Of a stretch of DNA of 64,000 bases, positions 25,192 through 33,518 are shown in pieces. The position numbers and the translations under genes were made by a program. Under the pieces are notes generated by a model, which saw only the letters and a list, made by a program, of their open reading frames with translations, had not been told where the DNA came from and did not search any database. How positions within the stretch are numbered: the stretch's first letter is position 1; each line of letters opens with the position of its first letter. Source of the DNA: Bacillus sp. NEB1478 (GTDB taxonomy: Bacteria; Bacillota; Bacilli; Bacillales; Fictibacillaceae); contig NZ_CP134049.1 of NCBI RefSeq assembly GCF_031582965.1, forward strand, positions 3,286,001-3,350,000, written 5' to 3'.

Positions 25192-25521
25192 ATGTCTCAT
25201 GAACAATATCTAGAATGTATCGATGAATGCCTAGCATGTATGAAAGCTTGTAACCACTGTTTTGATGCTTGCTTAAAAGAAGATGATGTAAAAATGATGG
25301 CTGAATGTATCCGCTTGGATCGCGAATGTGCAGAAGTGTGCAGCTATGCCGCGACAGCTATGTCACGAAACAGTCCCTTTTCAAAAGAAGTCTGCCAGCT
25401 TTGTGCAGACATTTGTGAAGCTTGTGGCAAAGAGTGCAAAAAGCATAATCACGAACATTGTCAGCAATGTGCTGAAGCCTGTTTACGATGTGCCGATGTA
25501 TGTCGCCAAATGGCTAGTTAA
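25192..25521 (+). CDS. Cys-rich four-helix bundle protein (YhjQ/DUF326 type, copper-binding)
   Basis: A 109-residue protein with about 18 Cys residues spaced along four helices (C-x3-C-x2-C patterns such as CLACMKACNHC and CQLCADICEACGKEC). This is the DUF326 / copper-storage-like fold; B. subtilis YhjQ starts the same way. I chose ATG 25192, where family similarity begins; an ATG at 25165 is possible. It is divergent from efeU across two Fur boxes, raising the possibility of iron-linked control even though relatives bind Cu(I). Confidence 0.82.
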   Translation: MSHEQYLECIDECLACMKACNHCFDACLKEDDVKMMAECIRLDRECAEVCSYAATAMSRNSPFSKEVCQLCADICEACGKECKKHNHEHCQQCAEACLRCADVCRQMAS

Positions 25522-25532
25522 TAACAGAAAAA

Positions 25533-25570
25533 CAGAAAGAGCCTGAGGCACTTTACCCTCAAGCTCTTCT
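25533..25570 (+). terminator. Terminator of yhjQ-like gene
   Basis: AGAGCCTGAGG, loop, CCTCAAGCTCT (one mismatch) then TCT. Confidence 0.7.
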
Positions 25571-25583
25571 ATCACATAAAAAT

Positions 25584-26030
25584 CTATAAAGATATTTTCA
25601 TAAATTTATTAACATCTTTAAATCCCATTCTCTCATACAAACTCATTGCCTTCTGATTATGAGTATAAACGTTTAGCCTTACATCACTATATCCATTTTT
25701 TCTAAATTCTTTTAAAGCTTCTTCCATTAATAATTTGGAGTACCCTTTCCCTCTGTAAGGTTTTTTCACAAACAAATCATTGACCCAGCCAATTTCATCT
25801 CCCGTAAGGTAATCAAATGCTTTATCAATTTGAACCCATCCAAGCAATGTATCTTCTTCCATGAGACAGACAAAATAAGCATTATATTTAGCCGAATGCT
25901 CATAAGCTTCAATCATTTTTTGCCTATTGTCATCTGAATCGTGATCTGTAGCTTCCCTGCGGTTTTCACCGGCTAACTCGTAAATTTCTTCTATTTCCGT
26001 TTCTGATGCTATTTTAAATCGTAAATTCAT
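25584..26030 (-). CDS. GNAT-family N-acetyltransferase
   Basis: A 148-residue acetyltransferase. The acetyl-CoA pyrophosphate loop reads VKKPYRGKGYSKLLM (motif A, R/Q-x2-G-x-G/A type) and motif B is YTHQQKAMSLYERMGF-like near the C-terminus. The acceptor cannot be predicted. ATG 26030 follows GGAG at nine bases; an upstream in-frame start lies inside the ribosome binding region. Confidence 0.85.
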   Translation of the reverse strand: MNLRFKIASETEIEEIYELAGENRREATDHDSDDNRQKMIEAYEHSAKYNAYFVCLMEEDTLLGWVQIDKAFDYLTGDEIGWVNDLFVKKPYRGKGYSKLLMEEALKEFRKNGYSDVRLNVYTHNQKAMSLYERMGFKDVNKFMKISL

Positions 26031-26090
26031 TTCTTTGTCTCCAATCAATAAAATAAAATCTATATATTTTTTTCTTTTACTTCCATTTCC

Positions 26091-26483
26091 TTATGAACCC
26101 ACGTTATTGATTAAATAGATCATAAACAAGATCCCCATCACAATTAAGCTTACCACGAGTGAAGCCGATAGTATTAAAATGAGATTCTTTGCTGCATGAA
26201 ATGTTTGCTGATTGATTTGATATCTTTTTCTCATATATTCATAAGACGAAAGAATTATGGTGGATGTACCTAATAAAAATGCCAGTGCACCTACCGTAAT
26301 CGCAATTAGGTCAGCGGTATGAGATAATTTGTCTTGTAAAGTAAAGTGAAGATTAACGATAACAAAACCTATACCTACGATTGCAATCGCTGTACGAATC
26401 CATGCCAGATAGGTTCGTTCGTTTGCTAAATGCTGCTGAATATATTTTGAGTCTATTGTTTGATTTTCTTTTTGTACGAACAT
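26091..26483 (-). CDS. DUF202 (YidH-type) inner membrane protein
   Basis: A 130-residue protein with three transmembrane helices and the family signature QQHLANERTYLAWIRTAIAI near residues 15-34. The role of DUF202 proteins is unknown. GGAGG precedes ATG 26483. It is divergent from the CzrA-like regulator with only about 100 bp between, so it might belong to the zinc response, but no CzrA-type box is evident in that gap. Confidence 0.85.
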   Translation of the reverse strand: MFVQKENQTIDSKYIQQHLANERTYLAWIRTAIAIVGIGFVIVNLHFTLQDKLSHTADLIAITVGALAFLLGTSTIILSSYEYMRKRYQINQQTFHAAKNLILILSASLVVSLIVMGILFMIYLINNVGS

Positions 26484-26583
26484 AAGAATGACCTCCGTCT
26501 AGATTGTATCCATTTCGAATCCGTTGTCTTGCCGTTTTTAATCTCATATAATGAATGTAAGATAACGATATAGAGGTGTTACC

Positions 26584-26910
26584 ATGAAAGAAATTCAACA
26601 GATTGAAAAGAATACCTTTAATGACCTGGATGAAGAAACGCTTTTTATGGTAGCTCAATGTTTCAAAGCGCTATCAGACCCTACCCGTCTCCGCATATTA
26701 AACTTATTGCTCCAAGGTGAGCATTCTGTTAATGAAATCGCTGATACACTGTCACTCTTACAATCAACAGTATCTCATCAATTGCGTTTTTTAAAAAATG
26801 TTAGATTAGTAAAATTCCGCAGAGAAGGCACAACGATGTATTATTCTACAGACGATGAACACGTAATAGACTTGCTTAAACAAAGTATAAATCATGCCAA
26901 ACATACGTAA
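26584..26910 (+). CDS. czrA: CzrA-like zinc-responsive ArsR-family repressor
   Basis: A 108-residue ArsR/SmtB repressor of the zinc-sensing branch. Helix 5 carries the complete ligand set with CzrA spacing: Asp 91, His 93, His 104 and His 107 (DDEH...INHAKH). No Cys pair is present in the DNA-binding helix, unlike the arsenic and cadmium sensors nearby. It converges on czcD, its presumed target. GAGGTG precedes ATG 26584. Confidence 0.9.
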   Translation: MKEIQQIEKNTFNDLDEETLFMVAQCFKALSDPTRLRILNLLLQGEHSVNEIADTLSLLQSTVSHQLRFLKNVRLVKFRREGTTMYYSTDDEHVIDLLKQSINHAKHT

Positions 26911-26943
26911 AAAAAAAACGAATCAAAAATCGATTCGTTTTTT
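26908..26943. terminator. Bidirectional terminator between czrA and czcD
   Basis: AAAACGAATC, loop, GATTCGTTTT flanked by long A and T runs. Confidence 0.9.
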
Positions 26944-27868
26944 AATTGCAATGCTCTTCTTTTTGACATCCGATCTCTGCTTCATCAATTTGTATCGTTG
27001 TATGTTCAATGTGGAATTGATCATGCAATAATTTATTTGCAGCTTTCAGTACGGTTTGATAATTAGTATCGGATTCCTTTACGATATGACAGCTAAGTGC
27101 TGGAAAGTCAGAAGTAATCGACCATACGTGAAGGTCATGAACATCTTTTACTTCAGGAAGCCCCATCAATGCCTCTCTTACTTTTGCCACATCAATATTT
27201 AGAGGTGAGCCTTCCATCAAAATATGAAATGACTCTTTTGTTACTCGAAAGGCACTTATAATGATTAAAATAGCCACGATAATACTCGCAATCGGGTCTG
27301 CTATACTCCATCCCAAAAACATTATGAGTAATGCAGCAATGATTGCCCCAACTGATCCCAGCATATCACCCAGCACATGCAGAAATGCACTTCTTACGTT
27401 TAAATTTTCGTCCTTATCGCCTTTCATTAATATATAAGCCGCAGCGATGTTCACTGCCAAACCAATGAATGAAATAATGAGCATCCCCTTACTCACAACT
27501 TCGGGAGGGTTCATCAGACGCTGATAAGCTTCCCAAAAGATATAAAGTGAAATAATGAGAAGTGTTAGCCCGTTTAAAAATGCCGCTAATATTTCAAACC
27601 GTTTGTAACCAAAAGTTTTGGAATGAGTAGCTTTTCGCTGTCCATACGTTAAAGCTAAAAAGCTTAACCCCAGTGCAGCCGCATCACTCAGCATATGCCC
27701 TGCATCTGATAAGAGAGCCAGACTATTCGTTAATAATCCGCCAACTACTTCAACAATCATAAAGACTGCGATTAAAAAGAAAGACCATTTTAAAGCTGCC
27801 TTGTTATTACTTCCGTGGTGATGATGTCCATGGCTATGATTATGGACGTGTTCATGAGAATGTCCCAT
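26942..27868 (-). CDS. czcD: CzcD-type cation diffusion facilitator (Zn2+/Co2+ exporter)
   Basis: A 308-residue CDF antiporter exporting Zn2+ and similar ions. The His-rich N-terminus (MGHSHEHVHNHSHGHHHHG, 1-19) precedes six helices; the transport-site motifs are SDAGHMLSDAA (helix 2, about 54-64) and HVLGDMLGS (helix 5). A cytoplasmic metal-binding domain follows and ends with Cys residues (CQKEEHC). Length and motifs match B. subtilis CzcD. An inverted repeat upstream fits control by the CzrA-like protein. Confidence 0.93.
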   Translation of the reverse strand: MGHSHEHVHNHSHGHHHHGSNNKAALKWSFFLIAVFMIVEVVGGLLTNSLALLSDAGHMLSDAAALGLSFLALTYGQRKATHSKTFGYKRFEILAAFLNGLTLLIISLYIFWEAYQRLMNPPEVVSKGMLIISFIGLAVNIAAAYILMKGDKDENLNVRSAFLHVLGDMLGSVGAIIAALLIMFLGWSIADPIASIIVAILIIISAFRVTKESFHILMEGSPLNIDVAKVREALMGLPEVKDVHDLHVWSITSDFPALSCHIVKESDTNYQTVLKAANKLLHDQFHIEHTTIQIDEAEIGCQKEEHCN

Positions 27869-27893
27869 TGATTACTCACCTCTTATAACCTTT

Positions 27894-27913
27894 ATATGAA
27901 TATATGCTCATAT
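27894..27913. promoter_or_regulatory. CzrA-type operator upstream of czcD
   Basis: ATATGA-N8-TCATAT inverted repeat 26 bp upstream of the czcD start, in the style of ArsR/CzrA zinc operators (ATATGAATATATGCTCATAT). Confidence 0.7.
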
Positions 27914-28083
27914 ATATTATGTCAGATACAATCTTTTCATGCAAACAAATATGTAAGGCTTTTTCCCATTAATAGAATAAGCACAAACGTGAAATTTCAA
28001 CCAAATAATGACTGAAAGGAACCCGAACTGTAATGAGATCGGGTTTCTCTGCTTTTAAATAGGTTTTCTTATCAGGTGGATGA

Positions 28084-28145
28084 TTAAGTCTAATTTGAAA
28101 TGAATTAAGTCTAATATTAAATAATTAAGTCTTTCTGCATAATTC
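28084..28145 (-). repeat. Array E of ~20-bp periodic units (ATTAAGTCTAA core)
   Basis: TTAAGTC occurs at 28084, 28105 and 28125 (spacing 21 and 20). On the minus strand units read TTAGACTTAAT then TCATTTCAAA. Shorter than the other arrays but with the same periodicity. Confidence 0.65.
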
Positions 28146-28180
28146 TGCATGTTTCAACACGCGCTCCCCATTTAATCCGC

Positions 28181-28217
28181 AAAAGAGGCTGAACCAAGTT
28201 TTTGGTTCAGCCTCTTC
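28181..28217 (-). terminator. Terminator of feoA-feoB operon
   Basis: AAGAGGCTGAACCAA/TTGGTTCAGCCTCTT, a 15-bp stem just after the feoB membrane gene. Confidence 0.9.
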
Positions 28218-28224
28218 GTTCATA

Positions 28225-29619
28225 TTAACGAATCATATATACGATTTGAGCGATTGTGAAAGTTACAGCGATCGCTATAACGGTAGGAATCGCAAATGAT
28301 AAAAATGTCCATTTTTTACTTTTCGTTTCTTTATAGATATTTACTAGTGTAGTTCCACATGGGAAGTGCAGCAGTGAAAACAGCATCATATTTAACGCAG
28401 TCAGCCACGTCCATCCATGTTCAAGGAAGATTTTCTTGAGATCCACTAAATTATCAACCTCTGTTAGAGACCCTGTAGAAAGGTAACCCATCAACAAGAT
28501 CGGTAACACTATTTCATTTGCTGGCAAACCAATTAAGAACGCCATTAAAATAAAACCGTCCAGCCCTAACATTTTTCCGAAAGGATCTAAGAAGTTAACG
28601 ATATACATCATGATACTTGTATCGCCAATATAAATGTTGGCAATAACCCATGTTAAAATTGCAGCTGGTGCCGCTACCTTAATCGCTCTGTTAAGAACTG
28701 CTAAGGATTTTGTTAATGAAGAACGGACAACAGTATCAAAAAATTTAGGACGTCTATAAGGAGGCAGCTCCAACGTGTAATGGGTCGGTACACCTTTAAG
28801 TGCTGTTTTTGACAGAACCCATGACACGATGAATGTAACGATGATTCCCACCATCACTATTCCGACGATGACCGCTGTTGTCACGAGTGATTTTGTACCG
28901 CCTGTGAAACCCGAAGCCATGAAAAGCGAAGCAAGAACAATCAATGTACCCCATCGCCCATTACAAGGAACAAAGTTGTTCGTTAAAATCGCAAGCATTC
29001 TTTCACGAGGTGATTCAATTATTCGGGACGAAAGCATTGCTGCTGCATTACAGCCAAATCCCATCGCCATCGTTAATGATTGCTTACCGTGAGCTCCCAC
29101 ACTTTTAAAAATCCGGTCCATATTAAACGCCACACGTGGAAGATATCCATAGTTTTCAAGCAACGCAAACGTTGGAAAGAAAATTGCCATCGGTGGAAGC
29201 ATAACACTGATTACCCATGTCGTACCTCGATAAAGCCCGAGCACTAAAATGCCATGCAGCCAATCCGGCGAGTGAACATACGTGAAAAAAGCCGTTATAT
29301 GATTTTCAAGCCATCCGAAAAATTCAGCAAGCATTGATGATGGTACGTTTGCTCCTGCAATCGTAAGGTAAAACACGATGCCAAGCATGATAAGCATAAT
29401 AGGAAACCCGAAGATCGGTGATGTGAATATAGCATCTAATTTTTCTGTTCGCTTATCACGATCCGTTTTCGTGTGAGTGACTGTCGCTTCACACAGCTGC
29501 TGGCTCCTTTTATAAAGATTCTGAACGATATTATCCCGCAGTCCAGTGTCAGAAATCTCTTGAGCATATGCATACAAATTTTCAAAACTACTATGTTCTT
29601 TTGATAATTCATTTTGCAT
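28225..29619 (-). CDS. feoB: FeoB membrane permease subunit (separate C-terminal part of FeoB)
   Basis: The membrane half of the ferrous iron transporter as its own 464-residue protein. It has the two Gate domains: GFGCNAAAMLSSRIIES with NNFVPCNGRWGTL in the first, and LLHFPCGTTLVNI in the second, where conserved Cys residues line the path for Fe2+. The GTPase is a separate upstream gene whose end overlaps this start by 11 bp. GAAGGAGG precedes ATG 29619, so this is a real start and not a frameshift break. It forms an operon with feoA. Confidence 0.9.
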   Translation of the reverse strand: MQNELSKEHSSFENLYAYAQEISDTGLRDNIVQNLYKRSQQLCEATVTHTKTDRDKRTEKLDAIFTSPIFGFPIMLIMLGIVFYLTIAGANVPSSMLAEFFGWLENHITAFFTYVHSPDWLHGILVLGLYRGTTWVISVMLPPMAIFFPTFALLENYGYLPRVAFNMDRIFKSVGAHGKQSLTMAMGFGCNAAAMLSSRIIESPRERMLAILTNNFVPCNGRWGTLIVLASLFMASGFTGGTKSLVTTAVIVGIVMVGIIVTFIVSWVLSKTALKGVPTHYTLELPPYRRPKFFDTVVRSSLTKSLAVLNRAIKVAAPAAILTWVIANIYIGDTSIMMYIVNFLDPFGKMLGLDGFILMAFLIGLPANEIVLPILLMGYLSTGSLTEVDNLVDLKKIFLEHGWTWLTALNMMLFSLLHFPCGTTLVNIYKETKSKKWTFLSFAIPTVIAIAVTFTIAQIVYMIR

Positions 29620-30313
29620 TACTCACACCTCCTTCACCCGAATATCGTTTTTCCATCTGATGAAATAATGACTCATCCCCGTCCAATAACCGTAGGGCAA
29701 CCCATCTTGATGAAATGGAATCCCCAATATATTCACGAACGAGTGGTTCAATCTGTCTGATCTTTTTTTCAATTTCTTCATCATACGTAATTTTCTCTGG
29801 CTCACAAACAACTTTTCCAGTTACGATTCGATCAATTGTATCTAAAAGCATCGCAAATCCCGTTCTGTTTCTCGCCGAAATTTTGATTACGGGTACGCCT
29901 AAACGTCTCGTTAAGGCTTTTTCATTGATTACAATTCCTTGCTTATCCGCTTCATCAATCAAATTGATGCAAACGATCACGTTCGTTGTCATTTCCAGTA
30001 CTTGAAGCGCCAAGTTCAAATTTCTCTCAAGGGATGTTGCATCCAGCACGACAAGTGTGACATCTGGTTTTTCAAAAACAATATAGTTTCTTGCGACTTC
30101 TTCATCAGATGAGTTAGAAAAAAGTGAATACGTTCCAGGAAGGTCAATCATCCGCAATGTTTTACCTTTGTGTTCCACAATTCCTTCAGCAAGCGCTACC
30201 GTTTTCCCCGCCCAGTTACCTGTATGTTGTTTTAATCCAGTTAATGCATTAAACAGTGTACTTTTCCCTGTGTTCGGGTTGCCTGCTAAAGCAATGGTAA
30301 AAGAATTACTCAT
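29609..30313 (-). CDS. FeoB small GTPase subunit (separate N-terminal part of FeoB)
   Basis: The 234-residue GTPase half of FeoB: G1 GNPNTGKST (11-19), G3 DLPGTYS, G4 INLIDEADK and G5 SARNRTG, then a helical GDI-like region. It should gate Fe2+ uptake by the membrane half. The protein ends at a normal stop inside the next gene's start region. FeoB is usually one polypeptide of about 650-700 residues; two-gene forms with an own ribosome binding site are known in Firmicutes. ATG 30313 overlaps the feoA stop by eight bases. Confidence 0.9.
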   Translation of the reverse strand: MSNSFTIALAGNPNTGKSTLFNALTGLKQHTGNWAGKTVALAEGIVEHKGKTLRMIDLPGTYSLFSNSSDEEVARNYIVFEKPDVTLVVLDATSLERNLNLALQVLEMTTNVIVCINLIDEADKQGIVINEKALTRRLGVPVIKISARNRTGFAMLLDTIDRIVTGKVVCEPEKITYDEEIEKKIRQIEPLVREYIGDSISSRWVALRLLDGDESLFHQMEKRYSGEGGVSNAK

Positions 30314-30557
30314 GGTTAATCAACTCCCCTTCAATCCTCATGCTTTCTTCTTTTCGCAATGCGATCGTAGTCTGGCTTACTCGAAAAGCCATTGGATCTC
30401 CCAATGGGCTTTTTCTAATCACTTCCACAATAGCCCCCGGTACAAAACCTAGGTCCAGTAATCTCCTCCTCATCACACCATCTATATTCATAGAGGTAAT
30501 ACGGATGAAGCTGCCGACCTTGCTATCTAATAACCGTACTTTTTTAGCTCCGTCCAT
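30306..30557 (-). CDS. feoA: FeoA, small SH3-like partner of the Fe2+ transporter
   Basis: An 83-residue FeoA protein with the SH3-like fold: MRRRLLDLGFVPGAIVEVI and GDPMAFRVSQTTIALRKEE are the family-defining strands. It is a cytoplasmic activator of FeoB. I chose ATG 30557, which follows GGGAGG; a longer frame starts at 30608 close to the predicted transcription start. It is the first gene of feoA-feoB(G)-feoB(M). Confidence 0.9.
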   Translation of the reverse strand: MDGAKKVRLLDSKVGSFIRITSMNIDGVMRRRLLDLGFVPGAIVEVIRKSPLGDPMAFRVSQTTIALRKEESMRIEGELINHE

Positions 30558-30606
30558 TAGTTTTTCCTCCCGTCCCATTTGTTTCCCTAAGGCAACTTTT
30601 AATATC

Positions 30607-30635
30607 ATAGTATGAGTCTATTCAGCTTTTGTCAA
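30607..30635 (-). promoter_or_regulatory. Promoter of feo operon
   Basis: On the minus strand TTGACA, 17 bp, TACTAT, located 50 bp upstream of the chosen feoA start. I see no convincing Fur box around it. Confidence 0.65.
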
Positions 30636-30830
30636 ATAGTTTCTTATAAAATTTACTTTTTTTTAATCGCCCAACCGTATTTTACGTCGTGAAGTAAACA
30701 TTCGTGAAAAGCTTATAAATGTGCTCTCTTCACGATTAGGCTTCACACTTTTGAAATCAAGCACCATAATTTATTAAAAAATCCAACAAAAAGATGTTCA
30801 AATTTAATTGAACATCGAGATTTTAGCAAT

Positions 30831-30882
30831 AAAAAAAAATAGCCCAAAAGCTATGTTTTAACAACATCTTTTGGACTATCCT
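30831..30882 (-). terminator. Terminator of cadC-cadA operon
   Basis: On the minus strand ATAGTCCAAAAG, loop, CTTTTGGGCTAT and nine T. A second perfect dyad, GATGTTCA/TGAACATC, lies at 30793-30816. Confidence 0.85.
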
Positions 30883-30892
30883 TTACATCACT

Positions 30893-33022
30893 TTATTCTT
30901 TTTTATCCTTAACCGCTAAAAGCCTTAAGCTGTTTAGCGTCACGATCAATGTTGCACCCATGTCAGCGAATATCGCAATCCACAATGTAAGCCAGCCAGG
31001 AACGACTAAAAGCAGTGCCAGCAGCTTGATGCCTAATGAGAACGTAATGTTCTGTTTAATAATCGCCAGTGCTTTTCTTGAAAGCTTCACTGTAAAAGGA
31101 AGCTTTCCTAAATCGTCCGCCATCAGGGCAATATCAGCTGTTTCAAGTGCGGTATCAGTACCCGCTCCACCCATTGCTACTCCGACGTTTGCGGCAGCCA
31201 GTGCTGGAGCATCATTCACTCCGTCGCCAACCATAGCCACTTTGTCATACGTATTGCGAAGTGTTTTAATTTTATCCAGCTTTTCATGTGGCAAGAGTTC
31301 AGCTTGGATTTCCGTAACACCAACAGCTTTCCCGATGGCATCAGCTGTACCTTTATTATCACCGGTGAGCATGATTGTTTTTTGTATTCCTTGAGCATGA
31401 AGTTGTTTAATAACTTCAACGCTCGAATCCCGTACTTCATCAGCAACTGCGATAAGTGCTAATACGCGCTCTCCATTCCCGAAAAGCATTACTGTTTTGC
31501 CTTCATTCTGCAATTGCTTTACTTTTACCCCATACTTATCTATTTCTTGTACTGATCTCTCTTTAAACCATAAAGGACTGCCAACATAATACTCTTCATT
31601 GTTAATGCTGCCTTTAATCCCTTTGCCTGTTACTGAAGTGAAATTTTCAACCTGCAAATGGTAGTATGAACATCCTAATGCTTCAGCTTTTTTAACAATA
31701 GCTGAGGCTAAAGGGTGCTGAGAAGCTTTTTCTAAAGCTGCTATTAAAGCGAAAACTTCTGTTTCGTTTCCATCCACTTCAAGGTTTGTTACTACAGGAA
31801 TTCCTTTAGTGAGTGTGCCCGTTTTATCAAAAGCGATTGCTTTAATTGATCCTAGCTCTTCTAAATGAATACCACCTTTAATCAATACACCATTCCGTGC
31901 TGCATTACCGATTGCCGTTACTATTGACACTGGTGTAGAAATCACAAGTGCACATGGACAGCCAACAACTAAAGCGGCCAATCCCTGATAGATCCACTTT
32001 TGCCAATCTCCATCAAAAATCGGTGGAATAACAGCTACTAAAAGAGCGACTAAAATAATAGCCGGCGTATAATGTTTTGCAAAACGGTCTACGAATGCTT
32101 GTGAAGGTGCTCGTTCTGCTTGAGCTTCTTCCACAAGGTGAATGATCTTGGCTATTGTCGTATCATCCACTCGTTTCGTGACTTCAATCTCTAACAGCCC
32201 TTCTTCATTCAATGTTCCAGCAAACACTTCGTCAGCCTGCTCTTTCGTAACAGGAATAGATTCTCCTGTAATAGCAGCCTGGTTTACTGTCGAGATTCCT
32301 TTAACAACGCGTCCATCCATCGCGATCTTCTGTCCAGGCTTCACGATCATAATATCGCCGATTTGAATGTCGTTCACACTGATCATATGCTCGTGATGTC
32401 CGCGTCTAATCAATGCTTCTTTTGGTGCAATATCCATCAAGGACCGAATGGATTGCCTTGCTTTATCCATGGAATAAGACTCTAAAGCCTCTGAGATTGC
32501 AAAAAGTATTACAACCATTGCGCCTTCTCCCCATTCTCCAATAAGAGAAGCCCCGATAATGGCGATCGTCATCAGTGTCCGCATATCAAAATCGAATCTA
32601 ACTAGATTTTTAAATCCAGTTATGAAGAGACGGTAACCTCCAACAACAATGGATAAAGCATATGGAATGATAGATGATAAAGAACTTTCCCCATACATTT
32701 CACCTGTCAGCCAGCCTATGATAAGAAAAACAGCTGCAGTCAGGATCAGTGCATGCTTTTTATAAAAAGGCTCATCATTTACTTCGAACTCTTCTTTTTC
32801 AGGAACAACCTTAATATTCTCAAATGAGCCCGCTTTTTCTATTTCTTTAATCGTCGTCTTGCCGAATACCGTAAGTTTTAACGCTCCAAAATTTACACTA
32901 GCATCAGAAACACCATCCAGGTGTTTAACGTTCGTTTCGAACTTTTTGGCGCATCCTGCTCAAGTGAATCCCGACACACGATATATGGTTTTAGATTCTT
33001 CTTTACTTAATGCTTTCTCCAC
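30893..33022 (-). CDS. cadA: CadA-type P1B ATPase with in-frame UGA at the CxxC motif
   Basis: A Cd2+/Zn2+/Pb2+-exporting P-type ATPase, 709 codons from GTG 33022 (RBS AGGAGG) to the stop. The body is intact: CPC metal site ([10 protein letters not shown]), phosphorylation site [17 protein letters not shown] hinge. The N-terminal HMA domain reads [14 protein letters not shown], i.e. codon 21 (32960-32962) is TGA exactly where the first Cys of the CxxC metal ligand belongs; the frame is otherwise open. It could be a nonsense mutation with reinitiation (for example ATG 32698), a sequence error, or selenocysteine recoding. It overlaps cadC by 20 bp. Confidence 0.85.
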
Positions 33023-33383
33023 GGTGTTCCACCTCCTCTTGGTGTGTAACAGCCAGCTCAACCAGTTGCACAACATGTTCATCATCTAGAGAATAGAAAA
33101 CGAGCTTACCTTCTTTGCGGTATTTTGTCAGTCCCATATTTCTTAAATGTCTTAAGTGATGGGAAGCTGTGGCTGTAGTACTGCCCACTATATTAGCCAC
33201 ATCGCAAACACACAATTCTTTTTCAAGGGTAAGGGCATAGGCAATTTTCAATCTCGTGTCATCAGATAGTGCCTTAAACAGATCCGCTACCTTTAGTGTG
33301 TTCTTTTTATCAATATTTCCTTTTAATCGATTCACTTTTTCTTCATCAAAACATGTCACTTCACATATATCATGTTTCTTCAT
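33003..33383 (-). CDS. cadC: CadC, Cd/Pb/Zn-sensing ArsR-family repressor
   Basis: A 126-residue ArsR/SmtB repressor with the full CadC sensor set: Cys 7 and Cys 11 in the N-terminal arm (DICEVTC) and Cys 58 and Cys 60 in ELCVCDV before the recognition helix, the same numbering as in staphylococcal CadC. Start ATG 33383 follows GAGGT; a longer frame to 33407 would include the operator. The end overlaps the start of cadA, so both are made from one transcript. Confidence 0.93.
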   Translation of the reverse strand: MKKHDICEVTCFDEEKVNRLKGNIDKKNTLKVADLFKALSDDTRLKIAYALTLEKELCVCDVANIVGSTTATASHHLRHLRNMGLTKYRKEGKLVFYSLDDEHVVQLVELAVTHQEEVEHRGESIK

Positions 33384-33405
33384 ATATAACACCTCATTCA
33401 TGAAC

Positions 33406-33425
33406 ATTCAAACATTCATTTGAAT
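33406..33425. promoter_or_regulatory. CadC operator
   Basis: ATTCAAACATTCATTTGAAT is an inverted repeat (ATTCAAA/TTTGAAT) 23 bp upstream of cadC, like the cad operator TATTCAAATAxxTATTTGAA. Confidence 0.82.
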
Positions 33426-33465
33426 ATTAGTATATGAAGTAAAACGAGAATATGTCAATAAACGA

Positions 33466-33502
33466 TGCAAAAAAACCCCCAGCCTAATTACTGCTGGAGG
33501 TC
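33466..33502 (-). terminator. Terminator of RsbR-like STAS gene
   Basis: On the minus strand CCTCCAGCAG, loop, GGCTGGGGG and TTTTTTT. Confidence 0.85.
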
Positions 33503-33518
33503 TCAAATTATATGATAA

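Noticed and set aside
28019..28046. Hairpin GAACCCGA/TCGGGTTTC as terminator or small RNA
   Set aside because: No gene on the + strand ends before it and no promoter was recognised; evidence too thin for a feature.
28225..30313. Sequencing frameshift as explanation for the two-part FeoB
   Set aside because: The second part has its own AGGAGG and ATG at proper spacing and the overlap is the classic coupled type.
32870..32962. Clear bacterial SECIS element behind the cadA UGA
   Set aside because: The nearest hairpin has an AAA loop without the needed G, and the better hairpin (loop TGGAT) lies about 40 bases from the UGA, beyond the usual range. Selenocysteine remains possible but not shown.
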